Positions 1 through 8,344 of a DNA stretch of 64,000 bases are shown here, piece after piece. The translations under genes were made by a program, and so were the position numbers. The stretch spans positions 1,364,001 to 1,428,000 of the forward strand of contig NZ_JACRWD010000001.1 in the NCBI RefSeq assembly GCF_014306135.1. Direction: 5' to 3'. The first letter of the stretch is position 1. Every line of letters begins with the position of its first letter. The stretch comes from Paraclostridium hominis (GTDB taxonomy: Bacteria; Bacillota; Clostridia; Peptostreptococcales; Peptostreptococcaceae). Below the pieces are notes generated by a model. It had not been told where the DNA came from and made no database searches. It saw only the letters and a program-made list of their open reading frames with translations.

Positions 1-1152
1 GTAAGCATCTTTTAACTTATTAATTATAGAATTTGATATTTTATAAATTAATGAATTTTCTTTTAAGTATTTCTTAGTATTAGATTTTAAGATATGCTTT
101 AATAAAACTATTGATATAAATACTATAGAAAATAAAACTGACCAATAGGCAACATTTAATAAATAATTTACTATATTTGAAAAATCTTGACTTACTTGTA
201 GCTGTGTAAATTTTATAATTGAATCGTTATTTACAGTTTTAATTATTAATTGATTAGATTCACAATATATATATATATAAGTTAAATATATTACTATTAA
301 TAATATTTCTATAGGTATATTAAATATTTTTTTAAATATCTTTATCTCTTTTAATTCTTTATATGGAATTATTATAGCTACTAGTATAACAAATGTTATA
401 GCTATATTTATAAATAAATATGAAGCCTTAGTATAAGAATAATCTTTTGCTCTTTGTTCACTATTAGATATATCATCTATGTACTTAAGATTTTTAGGTA
501 TTGCATATACATATTTCATATTTTTTATAGGTTTTAAGTTATAATTACTGTCTACATCATAATCAAATAAGTTATTTTCTGAACCTATACTTAACTGATG
601 CTCTATCTTATTTTTATTAACTCCATATATATCCTCAATCTTCATATTTCCTTTATCGTCAAAATCTAATATCATATAAAAGCTATATTCATTCTTTAAT
701 TTTTCTTTTAAACTATTGCTTTTATCCCCATCTAATGAATTTAATGCTAAATTCATATTCTGTTTTACTAACTTATTTTCTTTATCTAATACGCAATATT
801 CTAAGTTTCTTAAATTTGAATTTATATATTCATTATTTTGATCTATATCCTCATCAAAACTATCTCTAGCTACCATTTTATCTTCAGTATAAGTGCTATC
901 TACTCCTGGTTTTAACTCTAACATAAGTTCTGATGGTCTTATTTTATTATTATTTTCATCATATAACTTATAATAAAGACTATATATAGACTTTTCAATA
1001 CTATCTATCAAATTATAATTTTCTTCATAAACATTATAGGAAAATTTATCACTATCTTTTTTTATATTAGGATATACTAATACCATTCCAATTGAAGCTA
1101 TAAGTATTGTCATAATTATTATTATACTTATAGCAGTTTTATTGCTTTTCAA
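1..1152 (-). CDS. Sensor histidine kinase, N-terminal part (runs off the window)
   Basis: An open frame of 384 codons runs without a stop from a TTG at 1152 to the window edge, so the C-terminal part is missing. The TTG overlaps the last codons of the response regulator gene, which suggests translational coupling; an ATG 13 codons later has no visible ribosome site. The product has one membrane segment near residues 5-23, a charged extracytoplasmic region of about 220 residues, and three further hydrophobic segments near 245-262, 277-293 and 325-345. The kinase core is not in the window. The histidine kinase call therefore rests on the position directly after an OmpR-type regulator and on the membrane topology. 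It could be another membrane sensor. Confidence 0.6.
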   Translation of the reverse strand, partial: MKSNKTAISIIIIMTILIASIGMVLVYPNIKKDSDKFSYNVYEENYNLIDSIEKSIYSLYYKLYDENNNKIRPSELMLELKPGVDSTYTEDKMVARDSFDEDIDQNNEYINSNLRNLEYCVLDKENKLVKQNMNLALNSLDGDKSNSLKEKLKNEYSFYMILDFDDKGNMKIEDIYGVNKNKIEHQLSIGSENNLFDYDVDSNYNLKPIKNMKYVYAIPKNLKYIDDISNSEQRAKDYSYTKASYLFINIAITFVILVAIIIPYKELKEIKIFKKIFNIPIEILLIVIYLTYIYIYCESNQLIIKTVNNDSIIKFTQLQVSQDFSNIVNYLLNVAYWSVLFSIVFISIVLLKHILKSNTKKYLKENSLIYKISNSIINKLKDAY

Positions 1153-1840
1153 TTTTGTATCCAACGCCCCACACCACCTTCAAATATTTTGGATTTTTAG
1201 GGTTCACTTCTATTTTTTCTCTTATATTTCTTACATGAACCATAATTGTATCTGTGTTTACTGCTCTTTCTTTCCATACCTTTTCATATATTTCATCTGC
1301 TGAAAATACCCTTCCTGGATTTTTCATAAGTAAAGTTAATATTTTAAATTCTATAGGAGTTGTTTTTACAAAATTACCATCAACACTTACTTCTTTAGTG
1401 TTTATATCTAGTTCTAGTCCTCCTATTGTATACAAATTTTCATCATTTACACTTTTTTGAACAACATTTAAAAATTTTTTATATCTTCTAAGCTGAGAAT
1501 TAACTCTGGCTAAAAGTTCAAGAGGTCTAAATGGTTTTGTGATATAATCATCAGCCCCTATATTAAGACCTGTTATTTTGTCTATTTCTTCAGATTTTGC
1601 TGATAACATTATTACTGGAAAATCATAATTTTCTCTTAATTTCATAGTAAATTCTATACCATCCATTTTAGGCATCATTATATCTACAATACCTAAATGT
1701 ATAGTTTCTTTTTCTAATATCTCTAGACCTTCTATCCCATTGTTTCCAATAAATACTTTATATCCTTGATTATTTAAATAAGCTTTTATAGCATAAGCTA
1801 TGTCTTTTTCATCTTCTACAACTAAAATATTAAAATTCAT
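1139..1840 (-). CDS. OmpR/PhoB-family response regulator
   Basis: This 233-residue protein is a full-length two-component regulator. The receiver domain (about 1-120) has the acidic pair E9/D10, the phospho-acceptor Asp at about residue 53 in VDIMMPKMDG, and the conserved Lys in ITKPFRP. The C-terminal winged helix (about 135-230) carries the usual GRVFSADEIYEKVW and VHVRNIREKIE segments that bind DNA. It is the first gene of a pair with the overlapping sensor gene, so it should be phosphorylated by that partner. The target genes cannot be read from the sequence. VanR/PhoP-type paralogues are common in Clostridia, so no finer name is given. Confidence 0.93.
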   Translation of the reverse strand: MNFNILVVEDEKDIAYAIKAYLNNQGYKVFIGNNGIEGLEILEKETIHLGIVDIMMPKMDGIEFTMKLRENYDFPVIMLSAKSEEIDKITGLNIGADDYITKPFRPLELLARVNSQLRRYKKFLNVVQKSVNDENLYTIGGLELDINTKEVSVDGNFVKTTPIEFKILTLLMKNPGRVFSADEIYEKVWKERAVNTDTIMVHVRNIREKIEVNPKNPKYLKVVWGVGYKIEKQ

Positions 1841-2047
1841 TATCTTTACCCCACTATATTATTTTCTCTAGTATATAATATCATAAGGCATTCATTGTTT
1901 TTAACATTTTGTTTTAACCTCCTTTAAAAGATTTTCTATACCTTTATGTTAGTATCAATTTTTTAAGATAAGTTGTATATAAATCTAAAGATTTTCTAAA
2001 GATTCTTTATAGAATTTTTTATTAATTAGCAACAAATTTTATATATT

Positions 2048-2114
2048 AGCTTTACTTATTTTTAATTTCTAATTAAAAATAAGTAAAGCTGTATCATTTT
2101 CTTATGATACAGCT
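2048..2114. terminator. Two abutting hairpins
   Basis: A perfect 20-bp inverted repeat with a 3-nt loop (2048-2090) is followed by, and shares its AGCT end with, a perfect 11-bp inverted repeat (2087-2114). They lie downstream of the lipoprotein gene (minus strand) and upstream of the response regulator gene, so they probably end transcription from the former. The rest of the 1841-2154 gap is AT-rich leader with no other gene seen. Confidence 0.7.
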
Positions 2115-2154
2115 TTTATATTTATTTAAAATATAAATCTATAAATATTTCTAA

Positions 2155-2604
2155 TTATTTATCTAGTTCTTTAAAACTTATTCCAACAGTTTTATTTAAA
2201 TCATATTCATCTACCATATTTCCATCTTGTTTATATGGATGCATGTACCTTACTTCAAACTTAGAATCTCCACATTTATATATTACTTCTGTTACACCAA
2301 CTTCTTTTTCAAATTTACTTTCAATTTCTTCAATTCCTTTAGGTAAAACACTTTTTACATATTTTAAAGATTCTTCCATAGTAAGTTCTTTAGGATTTGA
2401 CTCACTACTATAAGATTTTTCTTTTAATTTTTGTTTTAAATCTTTTTTATCATTTTCTTCTTTTTTTATGTTGTTTTCAACATAATTTTCATTTGAGTGT
2501 TTTTGATTAGAAACATTTAAATTTTCATTTTTATTTCCATCACTATTACATCCAACCATTAATGCTAATACACTAGTTAATACTATTAAACTTATTAATC
2601 TCAT
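2155..2604 (-). CDS. Small lipoprotein of unknown function
   Basis: The 149-residue product starts with a short hydrophobic signal and a lipobox ending in LMVGC, so it should be acylated on Cys19 and held on the outer face of the membrane. A linker rich in Asn, Lys and Glu follows (about 20-70). A conserved-looking C-terminal part then contains MEESLKYVKSVLP and YKCGDSKFEVRYMHPY. An ATG three codons upstream touches the GGGG ribosome site, so the second ATG (2604) is preferred. No family was recognised. It is a monocistronic gene with hairpins downstream. Confidence 0.75.
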   Translation of the reverse strand: MRLISLIVLTSVLALMVGCNSDGNKNENLNVSNQKHSNENYVENNIKKEENDKKDLKQKLKEKSYSSESNPKELTMEESLKYVKSVLPKGIEEIESKFEKEVGVTEVIYKCGDSKFEVRYMHPYKQDGNMVDEYDLNKTVGISFKELDK

Positions 2605-2643
2605 ATTCTCCATCCCCTTATTACCTTTTTATATCATTTCTAG

Positions 2644-2970
2644 TTAATCATTTTTACACTCGCATTTTTCTTTCCACTTATTAAGTTTTTTGTTATAAAC
2701 ATTTTTTATACTTTCTATATCTACATTATTATCATAACTTTGGCTTATTATTGAGCTAGCAACTATTATAACATCTAAACATTCTTCAACTATATCTTCT
2801 TTTGATTTATTTTTATATCCACATCCACAAGCATTAGAATGACTTAATACTGCTTGTGATGCTTCTCCCACTTCTTCTGCTAATTTCAATGTTCTTTCTA
2901 CTAATGTCTTTGTATCTATTGAAGTTAATTTTTGTATTTCTTCAAAATTTACTAATGTCTTATTTCCCAT
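2644..2970 (-). CDS. MazG-like nucleotide pyrophosphohydrolase
   Basis: This 108-residue, all-helical protein has the acidic signature of the MazG/dUTPase-like superfamily: LAEEVGE in the first helix and EECLDV in the second, which in the family bind magnesium for hydrolysing nucleoside triphosphates to monophosphates. The substrate cannot be told. Several cysteines (CGCG in the middle, CEC near the end) are unusual for the family. A GAGG ribosome site lies 6 nt before the ATG. The spacing to the lipoprotein gene is about 40 nt, so they may share a transcript. Confidence 0.8.
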   Translation of the reverse strand: MGNKTLVNFEEIQKLTSIDTKTLVERTLKLAEEVGEASQAVLSHSNACGCGYKNKSKEDIVEECLDVIIVASSIISQSYDNNVDIESIKNVYNKKLNKWKEKCECKND

Positions 2971-3060
2971 CTTTTTACCTCATTTTTACATTTTTATAAA
3001 TTGAATTTAATATTCTCTTATTATTTTAACATATTTATAAATTTTTCCAAAATCATATAA

Positions 3061-3096
3061 AAAAATCCATTATATAAATTTATATAATGGATTTTT
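3061..3096 (-). terminator. Perfect palindromic terminator
   Basis: A perfect 36-bp palindrome with A and T runs at its two ends lies just downstream of the small membrane peptide gene (minus strand). Confidence 0.7.
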
Positions 3097-3134
3097 ATTA
3101 TCTTAAATTATTGATTTATAATCATTTTTAAACA

Positions 3135-3272
3135 TTAAAATAAATTAATAAAGTTATCTCCATATTGAATTAATCCATGGAAACCAGTTTCATCTAATTT
3201 TAAACCTAATGCAAATATATGGTAAATTATAATAGCTACTATTATCCCTATAATTAATTTTTTCTTATTCAT
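3135..3272 (-). CDS. 45-residue single-pass membrane peptide
   Basis: This short reading frame starts at ATG 3272, nine bases after an AGGGAG ribosome site, and ends at TAA 3135-3137. The product begins MNKKKLIIGIIVAIIIYHIF: a Lys-rich start followed by one membrane-spanning helix, then a polar 25-residue tail. It has its own terminator downstream. An in-frame ATG three codons earlier lies too close to the ribosome site. No family was recognised. The clear start signals, topology and terminator support a real gene, but conservation was not tested. Confidence 0.55.
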   Translation of the reverse strand: MNKKKLIIGIIVAIIIYHIFALGLKLDETGFHGLIQYGDNFINLF

Positions 3273-3431
3273 AAAATTCATCTCCCTAAATTTAAAATAT
3301 ATATTATCTTTATTCTTTATGTACTTAACTTTTTTAAGTTAAATTTTAGACATAGTTTAATTTTATATTAATAGTTAGAAAATTAATAGTAATTTTTCTA
3401 ATCTTTAACTTTATTGTAAACAATTTTAAAA

Positions 3432-3459
3432 TAAAAAAGCTAGTCAAAATTGACTAGCT
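3432..3459 (-). terminator. Terminator of the feo operon
   Basis: An inverted repeat AGCTAGTCA/TGACTAGCT with a T-run on the minus strand overlaps the stop codon of the DUF2325 gene, the last gene of the feoA-feoB-DUF2325 unit. Confidence 0.75.
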
Positions 3460-3777
3460 CCTACATTTTAGCTTACATTCACTACAATTTCCTAGACATC
3501 TATCGATATCTTTTATACAAGTACTAAATGCTACCTTACTACTATTTTTAACCTTTATAACAGGTATTTTTTTCTTTCTTGCATCTCTTATCGCCATCTC
3601 TGCCATGCTATGAGATATTGTTGACATAAATAATACTATAGCATCAGGGGTTCCAATTCTTTTTTTAAGTCCTGAAGGCATCTTCGTATATATTTTAGTA
3701 TTATATCCCTTTTCATTTAGCATCTTTTTATAATCTTTCTCCATACATTCGTGACCACCTAAAATCAATACGCACAT
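3454..3777 (-). CDS. DUF2325 family protein with Cys-rich tail
   Basis: The 107-residue protein opens with CVLILGGHE and continues through a Rossmann-like DUF2325 domain. Its last 25 residues hold five cysteines (CIKDIDRCLGNCSECKLKC), a likely metal or Fe-S site. The gene lies 21 nt after feoB and shares its terminator, so it should be made with the ferrous iron importer. A role in iron handling or sensing is an inference from that context. DUF2325 has no firmly established biochemical function that I know of. Confidence 0.75.
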   Translation of the reverse strand: MCVLILGGHECMEKDYKKMLNEKGYNTKIYTKMPSGLKKRIGTPDAIVLFMSTISHSMAEMAIRDARKKKIPVIKVKNSSKVAFSTCIKDIDRCLGNCSECKLKCRS

Positions 3778-3798
3778 AAAATCACCATCTTTACTTAA

Positions 3799-5700
3799 TT
3801 ATATAACTGTTTCTAATTTTGCTTTTAAATTTAATTCTTTATTTAAATTTAATTTTTGTAATTTCTTATAAATAACAAAACATATACCTAATATAACTAT
3901 AGTTCCTACAATTAAGTTAATAATATTTGAAATATTAAACCCTATAGTTATTAAACTTCCTATTTGATATACATAAAAAGCTCCAACCCATGCAATAAAG
4001 AATTGATAAGAAAATGATATTAAAGTCATCTTAGTTCCATACTCTTTTTGCATAGTTGCAAGTGCTGCTATACATGGAGTATATAATGAACTAAATATTA
4101 AAAATCCGTATGCACTTACTGAAGTAAACAATGTTGGCAATACCGTATTTAAATCGCCATATAAAATTTCCATAGTAGCTACTACTATTTCTTTAGCCGA
4201 AAGTCCTGTTAATATAGCTACACCCGCTCTCCAATCACCAAATCCAAGTGGTTTAAACAAAGGTGATACCAAGTTTCCAAGGTGTGCTAAGAAGCTTTCA
4301 TTTATTTCAGCTGTAAATCCACTAAAGTTAAATGAAGATAATCCCCATATCACTATAGACATAGCAAACATTATAGTACAAACTCTAACTAAGAAACCTT
4401 TAGATTTATTCCAAGTATTTTTAAGCAATTGAGAAACTTTTGGCATTGAATATTTAGGAAGTTCTAGTATAAATGGTGCTGAAGTATAACTATTTTGACT
4501 TCTAGTTATAAATAATGCAACTCCTATTGCAACCACTATACCTACTAAATATAGTGAAGTCGTAACTATTGCTTCATTTTTTGGAAAGAATATTGATGCA
4601 AATATTGCATATATAGGTAACTTAGCTCCACAAGTCATAAGTGGTGCTATAAGTGCAGTTATTTTTCTATCTTGTTCACTATCTAATGTCCTAGTTGCCA
4701 TTATAGCTGGTGAAGAACAGCCTATTCCCATAACCATAGGTATAAATGTTTTTCCCGATAATCCAACCTTAACCATTACTTTATCCATTAAAAAAGCTAT
4801 CCTAGACATATATCCACTATCTTCAAGTAAAGTTATTCCTAAAAATAATACAAATATTAGTGGGAAAAACGGTAATGCTCCTCCAAGACCTCCTATTATT
4901 CCATCTACTATTAAAGAATAAAACCATTCACTTGAATTTACCATCATTTCACTTACTGGTGTTTGTATGTATGTTTCTATTGCTCCTGCAAAAAACTCTT
5001 GTAATGGTCCTCCTACCCAATCAAAAGTAAATTTAAATAGTATGTATAAAAGTCCTATAAATATTGGATATGCAAATATTGGATTTAAAACAACATTATC
5101 TATCTTATCACTTAAAGTTTTTTTATTTTCTTTTTTAGTATTTAGACATTTACTTAAAGTTTTTTCTAATTCGTTATATACCTTTATTTCTTCTTCTGGG
5201 TAGTTTTTATATATAACTAGTGATTTAGAAGCTTCTATGATATCTTGTTTAATTATAGTGCTATCTACTTTTTTCTTAGCTACCATACAAACTACCTTTA
5301 CTCCTAGCTCTTTTTCTAATTTTTTAACATCTATATCTATTCCCTTACTTTTTGCCATATCTATCATATTTAAAACTAATATTATAGGCTTATTGTATTT
5401 CATCAGTTGAGTAGTTAAATATAAGTTTCTAGATAAATTAGATGCATCTACTATGTTTACTATTACATCTACATCTTCATTCTCTAAATAGTTTTTAGAA
5501 ATTTTTTCTTCATTTGAATATGTATCCATTGCATATATCCCTGGCAAATCAACAATATTTATATCATTTCCTAACTTACCTTCACGTTTTTCTATTGTTA
5601 CTCCTGGCCAATTTCCAACTCTTTGTTTAAGGCCTGTAAGTGCATTAAATATTGTAGTTTTACCTACATTTGGATTACCTAGTAAAGCTACCTTAATCAT
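3799..5700 (-). CDS. feoB: Ferrous iron transporter FeoB
   Basis: This 633-residue membrane GTPase imports Fe(II). The N-terminal G domain shows G1 GNPNVGKT (8-15), the switch segment NWPGVTIE (30-37), G3 DLPG (51-54) and G4 NMID (111-114). A helical spacer follows, and from about residue 205 the permease carries the two FeoB gate repeats, including the GCSSPAIMATRTL and YTPCIAALATMQKEYG segments with the conserved cysteines. The length is at the short end of the family (about 630-780). It follows feoA by 18 nt, and two Fur-box matches lie upstream of the pair, so iron repression is expected. Confidence 0.97.
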   Translation of the reverse strand: MIKVALLGNPNVGKTTIFNALTGLKQRVGNWPGVTIEKREGKLGNDINIVDLPGIYAMDTYSNEEKISKNYLENEDVDVIVNIVDASNLSRNLYLTTQLMKYNKPIILVLNMIDMAKSKGIDIDVKKLEKELGVKVVCMVAKKKVDSTIIKQDIIEASKSLVIYKNYPEEEIKVYNELEKTLSKCLNTKKENKKTLSDKIDNVVLNPIFAYPIFIGLLYILFKFTFDWVGGPLQEFFAGAIETYIQTPVSEMMVNSSEWFYSLIVDGIIGGLGGALPFFPLIFVLFLGITLLEDSGYMSRIAFLMDKVMVKVGLSGKTFIPMVMGIGCSSPAIMATRTLDSEQDRKITALIAPLMTCGAKLPIYAIFASIFFPKNEAIVTTSLYLVGIVVAIGVALFITRSQNSYTSAPFILELPKYSMPKVSQLLKNTWNKSKGFLVRVCTIMFAMSIVIWGLSSFNFSGFTAEINESFLAHLGNLVSPLFKPLGFGDWRAGVAILTGLSAKEIVVATMEILYGDLNTVLPTLFTSVSAYGFLIFSSLYTPCIAALATMQKEYGTKMTLISFSYQFFIAWVGAFYVYQIGSLITIGFNISNIINLIVGTIVILGICFVIYKKLQKLNLNKELNLKAKLETVI

Positions 5701-5718
5701 AATTATCCCCCTAATTAA

Positions 5719-5937
5719 TTACTTTATTTTTATATATTTAGCTTCTTTTTTTCTTAATGCTATATCAAATCCCCTAAAATTAATTATTATCGGATCCCCC
5801 AAAGGTGCTATTTTTTTTAATGTTATATAAGTTCCTTTTGTACATCCCAATGCCAATAATCTTTTAGTAAAATCATTTTCCCCATCTATATAATCTACTA
5901 CACCACTACCACCTACATTTAATTCATAAATACTCAT
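5719..5937 (-). CDS. feoA: Ferrous iron transport accessory protein FeoA
   Basis: The 72-residue SH3-like protein has the FeoA pattern: a Gly-rich start, KRLLALGCTKGTYITLKKIAPLGDP in the middle part, and an end with ALRKKEAKYI. FeoA proteins act at the cytoplasmic face with FeoB. The ATG follows GGGAGG by six bases. It is the first gene of the feo operon and lies next to the Fur-box pair. Confidence 0.93.
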   Translation of the reverse strand: MSIYELNVGGSGVVDYIDGENDFTKRLLALGCTKGTYITLKKIAPLGDPIIINFRGFDIALRKKEAKYIKIK

Positions 5938-5985
5938 TCATTTCCTCCCTTATTTACAGTAAATATTATATATATTTATTTCAAT

Positions 5986-6000
5986 TGATATTAATTATCA
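5986..6000. promoter_or_regulatory. Fur box, proximal to feoA
   Basis: The 15-mer TGATATTAATTATCA matches the 7-1-7 Fur consensus (TGATAAT-N-ATTATCA) at 13 of 14 arm positions. It lies about 50 bp upstream of the feoA start. Confidence 0.8.
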
Positions 6001-6024
6001 CTATATTGTATATGGTAGCATTTT

Positions 6025-6039
6025 TGAAATTGATTATCA
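6025..6039. promoter_or_regulatory. Second Fur box between feoA and the divergent gene
   Basis: TGAAATTGATTATCA matches the 7-1-7 Fur consensus at 12 of 14 arm positions, with one perfect half. It lies 39 bp from the first box and may control the divergent gene at 6173 as well as feoAB. Confidence 0.7.
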
Positions 6040-6172
6040 ATAACTTTTAATATATTTTTTCAAAAATAATTCTAAGATTTGTATCCTCAAAATTTTAGCT
6101 TTAACTTCATAATTTATAATTTAATGTTATAATATTGGTATTATTTTATAGTGTTTTAGAAAGGATATTTAT

Positions 6173-6520
6173 ATGGATAAAGTAAATAACAAAGCTATGT
6201 TGAGTAAAGCTCTTGATAATCAAGAAAAGACAATTATTATTGATGATAAAAAAATAATCAAAGGCCTTAAAGTTCTTGATAATGTAGTTATAAAAAATAG
6301 TGATAGAAATAGATGTAAATACTCTCTTAAAAGTAAAAGTTATGATTCTGCATTTTTAGGATTTATAGGTTTTGCTCCTATGATTTCTGATATGGGTAAT
6401 ATTACTTTTATGGAAGCTATGGGTGTAATTTCTAGTGTTGGGCTACATGAAACTTTAGTTATATTTTCGGATTATAATATTAAACTTAAAAATGATGAAA
6501 TTATATTAACTAAAATCTAA
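6173..6520 (+). CDS. Orphan protein divergent from feoAB
   Basis: The 115-residue product is Lys/Asp/Ile-rich. It starts at an ATG with an AAAGGA ribosome site and has a hydrophobic central stretch (about 65-100, with GFIGFAPMISDMG and GVISSVGLHETLVIF) that is not long enough for a certain membrane helix. No family was recognised. It is read divergently from feoA, and the two Fur-box matches lie in the shared intergenic region, so iron-dependent expression is plausible but inferred. Confidence 0.7.
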   Translation: MDKVNNKAMLSKALDNQEKTIIIDDKKIIKGLKVLDNVVIKNSDRNRCKYSLKSKSYDSAFLGFIGFAPMISDMGNITFMEAMGVISSVGLHETLVIFSDYNIKLKNDEIILTKI

Positions 6521-6522
6521 TT

Positions 6523-6573
6523 AACAAAAAAGAACTGTTAAACTTATATAAAATTTAACAGTTCTTTTTTGTT
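6523..6573. terminator. Bidirectional terminator
   Basis: A perfect 20-bp inverted repeat with A and T runs at both ends separates two convergent genes (6173-6520 plus and 6572-7885 minus) and can end transcription from either side. Confidence 0.85.
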
Positions 6574-7885
6574 ATATAGTTTCTTCTAATTTAGATTTTC
6601 TAAGTACTACTTGTGAAAAGGCAATAGATGCTATACCACATAAAAACATTAATCCTGGATAATAAAGATATCCTAATATCTCAACTGGAGATATACCAGC
6701 TATACCTGCTGCTGTTAAAAGTTGAGCTCCATAAGGGATAACCCCTTGCCAGCAAGATGAAAATATATCTAATATACTAGCAGTTTTTCTTGGTTCTATA
6801 TCATATTTATCAGCAATATCTTTAGCTAAAGGTCCTGCTGTCACTATTGCTATAGTATTATTAGCCGTACATAAATCTATTATACTAACTAATGCTGCAA
6901 TCCCAAACTCCGCACCTTTTTTACTTTTTATTTTACTAGTTATAAAATAAAGTATATAATCTATACCACCATTAAATTTAATAAGCGCTACAACTCCACC
7001 AACTACTAAAACTAAAAGACTTAATTCATACATTCCAGCCATTCCCTCAGATACTGCACCTATAAGTCCTAGTAAATCAAAAGATTTTGAAAAAAGTCCT
7101 ATAATTCCTGCAAATAAAATTCCACCTCCAAGTAAAGCAAATACATTTACTCCAAGTAAAGCACCTGTTAAAACTAATATATATGGTAATACTTTTATTA
7201 TTTCATATTCATAAGTTTGGCTCCCTGCACTTTTATAACCTAATGTTACTAGAGTCAATAATATAGCTGTAGCTATAGCTGCTGGTAAAACTATTAAAAA
7301 GTTTACTTTAAACTTATCTTTTAATTCACAACCTTGTGTTCTTACTGCCGCTATAGTTGTATCTGATATCATAGATAAGTTATCTCCAAACATCGCTCCA
7401 CCTACAACTGCTCCTATTACTAAAGGAACTGGTATGCCAGTTTTTTGTGCAATTCCAAGTGCAATAGGCGAAAGTGCTGCAATTGTTCCAACTGAAGTTC
7501 CCATAGATATAGATATAAAGCATCCTATTATAAACAGTCCTGCTACTAAAAGGTTAGATGGTAGTATAGATAAACTTAAGTTTACTGTTGAATCTACTCC
7601 ACCCATTGCTTTAGCTACACTTGAAAATGCACCTGCAAGTAAAAATATTATTACCATTAAGATAATGTTATTATCTCCTGCTCCTTTGCAAAATACATTC
7701 ATTTTAGTTTCTAAGCTTTCTTTTTTATTAAATAGTAAAGCTACTCCCCCTGCTACTAAAAATGCTACTAAAGCTGGCATTTTATAAAAATCTCCAGTTA
7801 TAATCCCACTACCTACAAACAATATTAAAAATATTCCTAGTGGTAATAATGCTAATGGATTTCCTTTTTTAATTTCTTTTTTCAT
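6572..7885 (-). CDS. NhaC-family transporter under T-box control (possible methionine importer)
   Basis: This 437-residue, 11-12 helix membrane protein belongs to the NhaC/ion transporter superfamily. It shows SMGTSVGTIAALSPIALG and GAMFGDNLSMISDTTIAAVRTQGCE, the helix-break motifs of the group, and TANNTIAIVTAGPLAKDIA later. NhaC proteins in Firmicutes include amino acid importers (for example MetT, TyrT and lysine types) as well as Na+/H+ antiporters. A T-box leader points to an amino acid substrate. Aligning its Stem I with the tyrS leader of this window places AUG at the specifier position, which would suggest methionine. That substrate is an inference. Confidence 0.85.
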   Translation of the reverse strand: MKKEIKKGNPLALLPLGIFLILFVGSGIITGDFYKMPALVAFLVAGGVALLFNKKESLETKMNVFCKGAGDNNIILMVIIFLLAGAFSSVAKAMGGVDSTVNLSLSILPSNLLVAGLFIIGCFISISMGTSVGTIAALSPIALGIAQKTGIPVPLVIGAVVGGAMFGDNLSMISDTTIAAVRTQGCELKDKFKVNFLIVLPAAIATAILLTLVTLGYKSAGSQTYEYEIIKVLPYILVLTGALLGVNVFALLGGGILFAGIIGLFSKSFDLLGLIGAVSEGMAGMYELSLLVLVVGGVVALIKFNGGIDYILYFITSKIKSKKGAEFGIAALVSIIDLCTANNTIAIVTAGPLAKDIADKYDIEPRKTASILDIFSSCWQGVIPYGAQLLTAAGIAGISPVEILGYLYYPGLMFLCGIASIAFSQVVLRKSKLEETI

Positions 7886-7940
7886 ACTATTAATCTTCCC
7901 TTCTTTATATTTTTTTACTTGCTAACCTTAATTTTGGGTA

Positions 7941-8180
7941 TTAAAAAACTCCCACCCCTAAGAAATTAATCTTAGGAACGAGAGTTGACTTCGTGTTACC
8001 ATCCTAATTTATTTGTATCTCACAATACAAACCTCATCAAGTACGCCAAAATTTTGGTTATACTCTATCACTGTAACGGGTGAACCCGTTGTAGCCTAAA
8101 TCTAAAAGATCTCGGTACACAGCTCCAAGGCCATTTTCACTTTAATATCCTTTGCTTTTTCTCACCAATAAAAGCTCTCT
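7941..8180 (-). promoter_or_regulatory. T-box leader of the NhaC-family gene
   Basis: Read on the minus strand, Stem I begins AGAGAG at 8180 and contains GGTGAGA and GCAAAGG. The T-box core TGGTAACACG lies at 7992-8001. An intrinsic terminator (stem CTCTCGTTCCTAAG with its partner, then a T-run) occupies about 7943-7986. Binding of an uncharged tRNA acceptor end to the core should disrupt the terminator and allow expression. The triplet 14 bases after GCAAAGG is AUG (8132-8134), aligned to the UAC of the tyrS leader. The rest of the 7886-8344 gap is promoter and spacer. Confidence 0.88.
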
Positions 8181-8251
8181 GTAAAAGTATTCTTAAAGTT
8201 ACTTTCCTTTTCATAGCATTTAATTTAACTTTTTATTTGTTTATATTTTTA

Positions 8252-8280
8252 ATGATATACACTTAAATTTAGTTTGTCAA
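8252..8280 (-). promoter_or_regulatory. Vegetative promoter of the T-box transcript
   Basis: On the minus strand TTGACA (8275-8280), a 17-bp spacer and TATCAT (8252-8257) form a near-consensus sigma-A promoter about 70 bp before Stem I. Confidence 0.75.
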
Positions 8281-8344
8281 TTACTTTTTTAATTTTCTAA
8301 ATTTTTTCATTTCAACTTTTATATAATTATTTTCCACTTATTCT

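Noticed and set aside
8120..8128. Reading UGU (Cys) or UAC (Tyr) as specifier of the NhaC T-box
   Set aside because: These triplets lie in the strand after the Stem I closing helix. Alignment with the tyrS leader puts the specifier about 10 bases earlier, at AUG.
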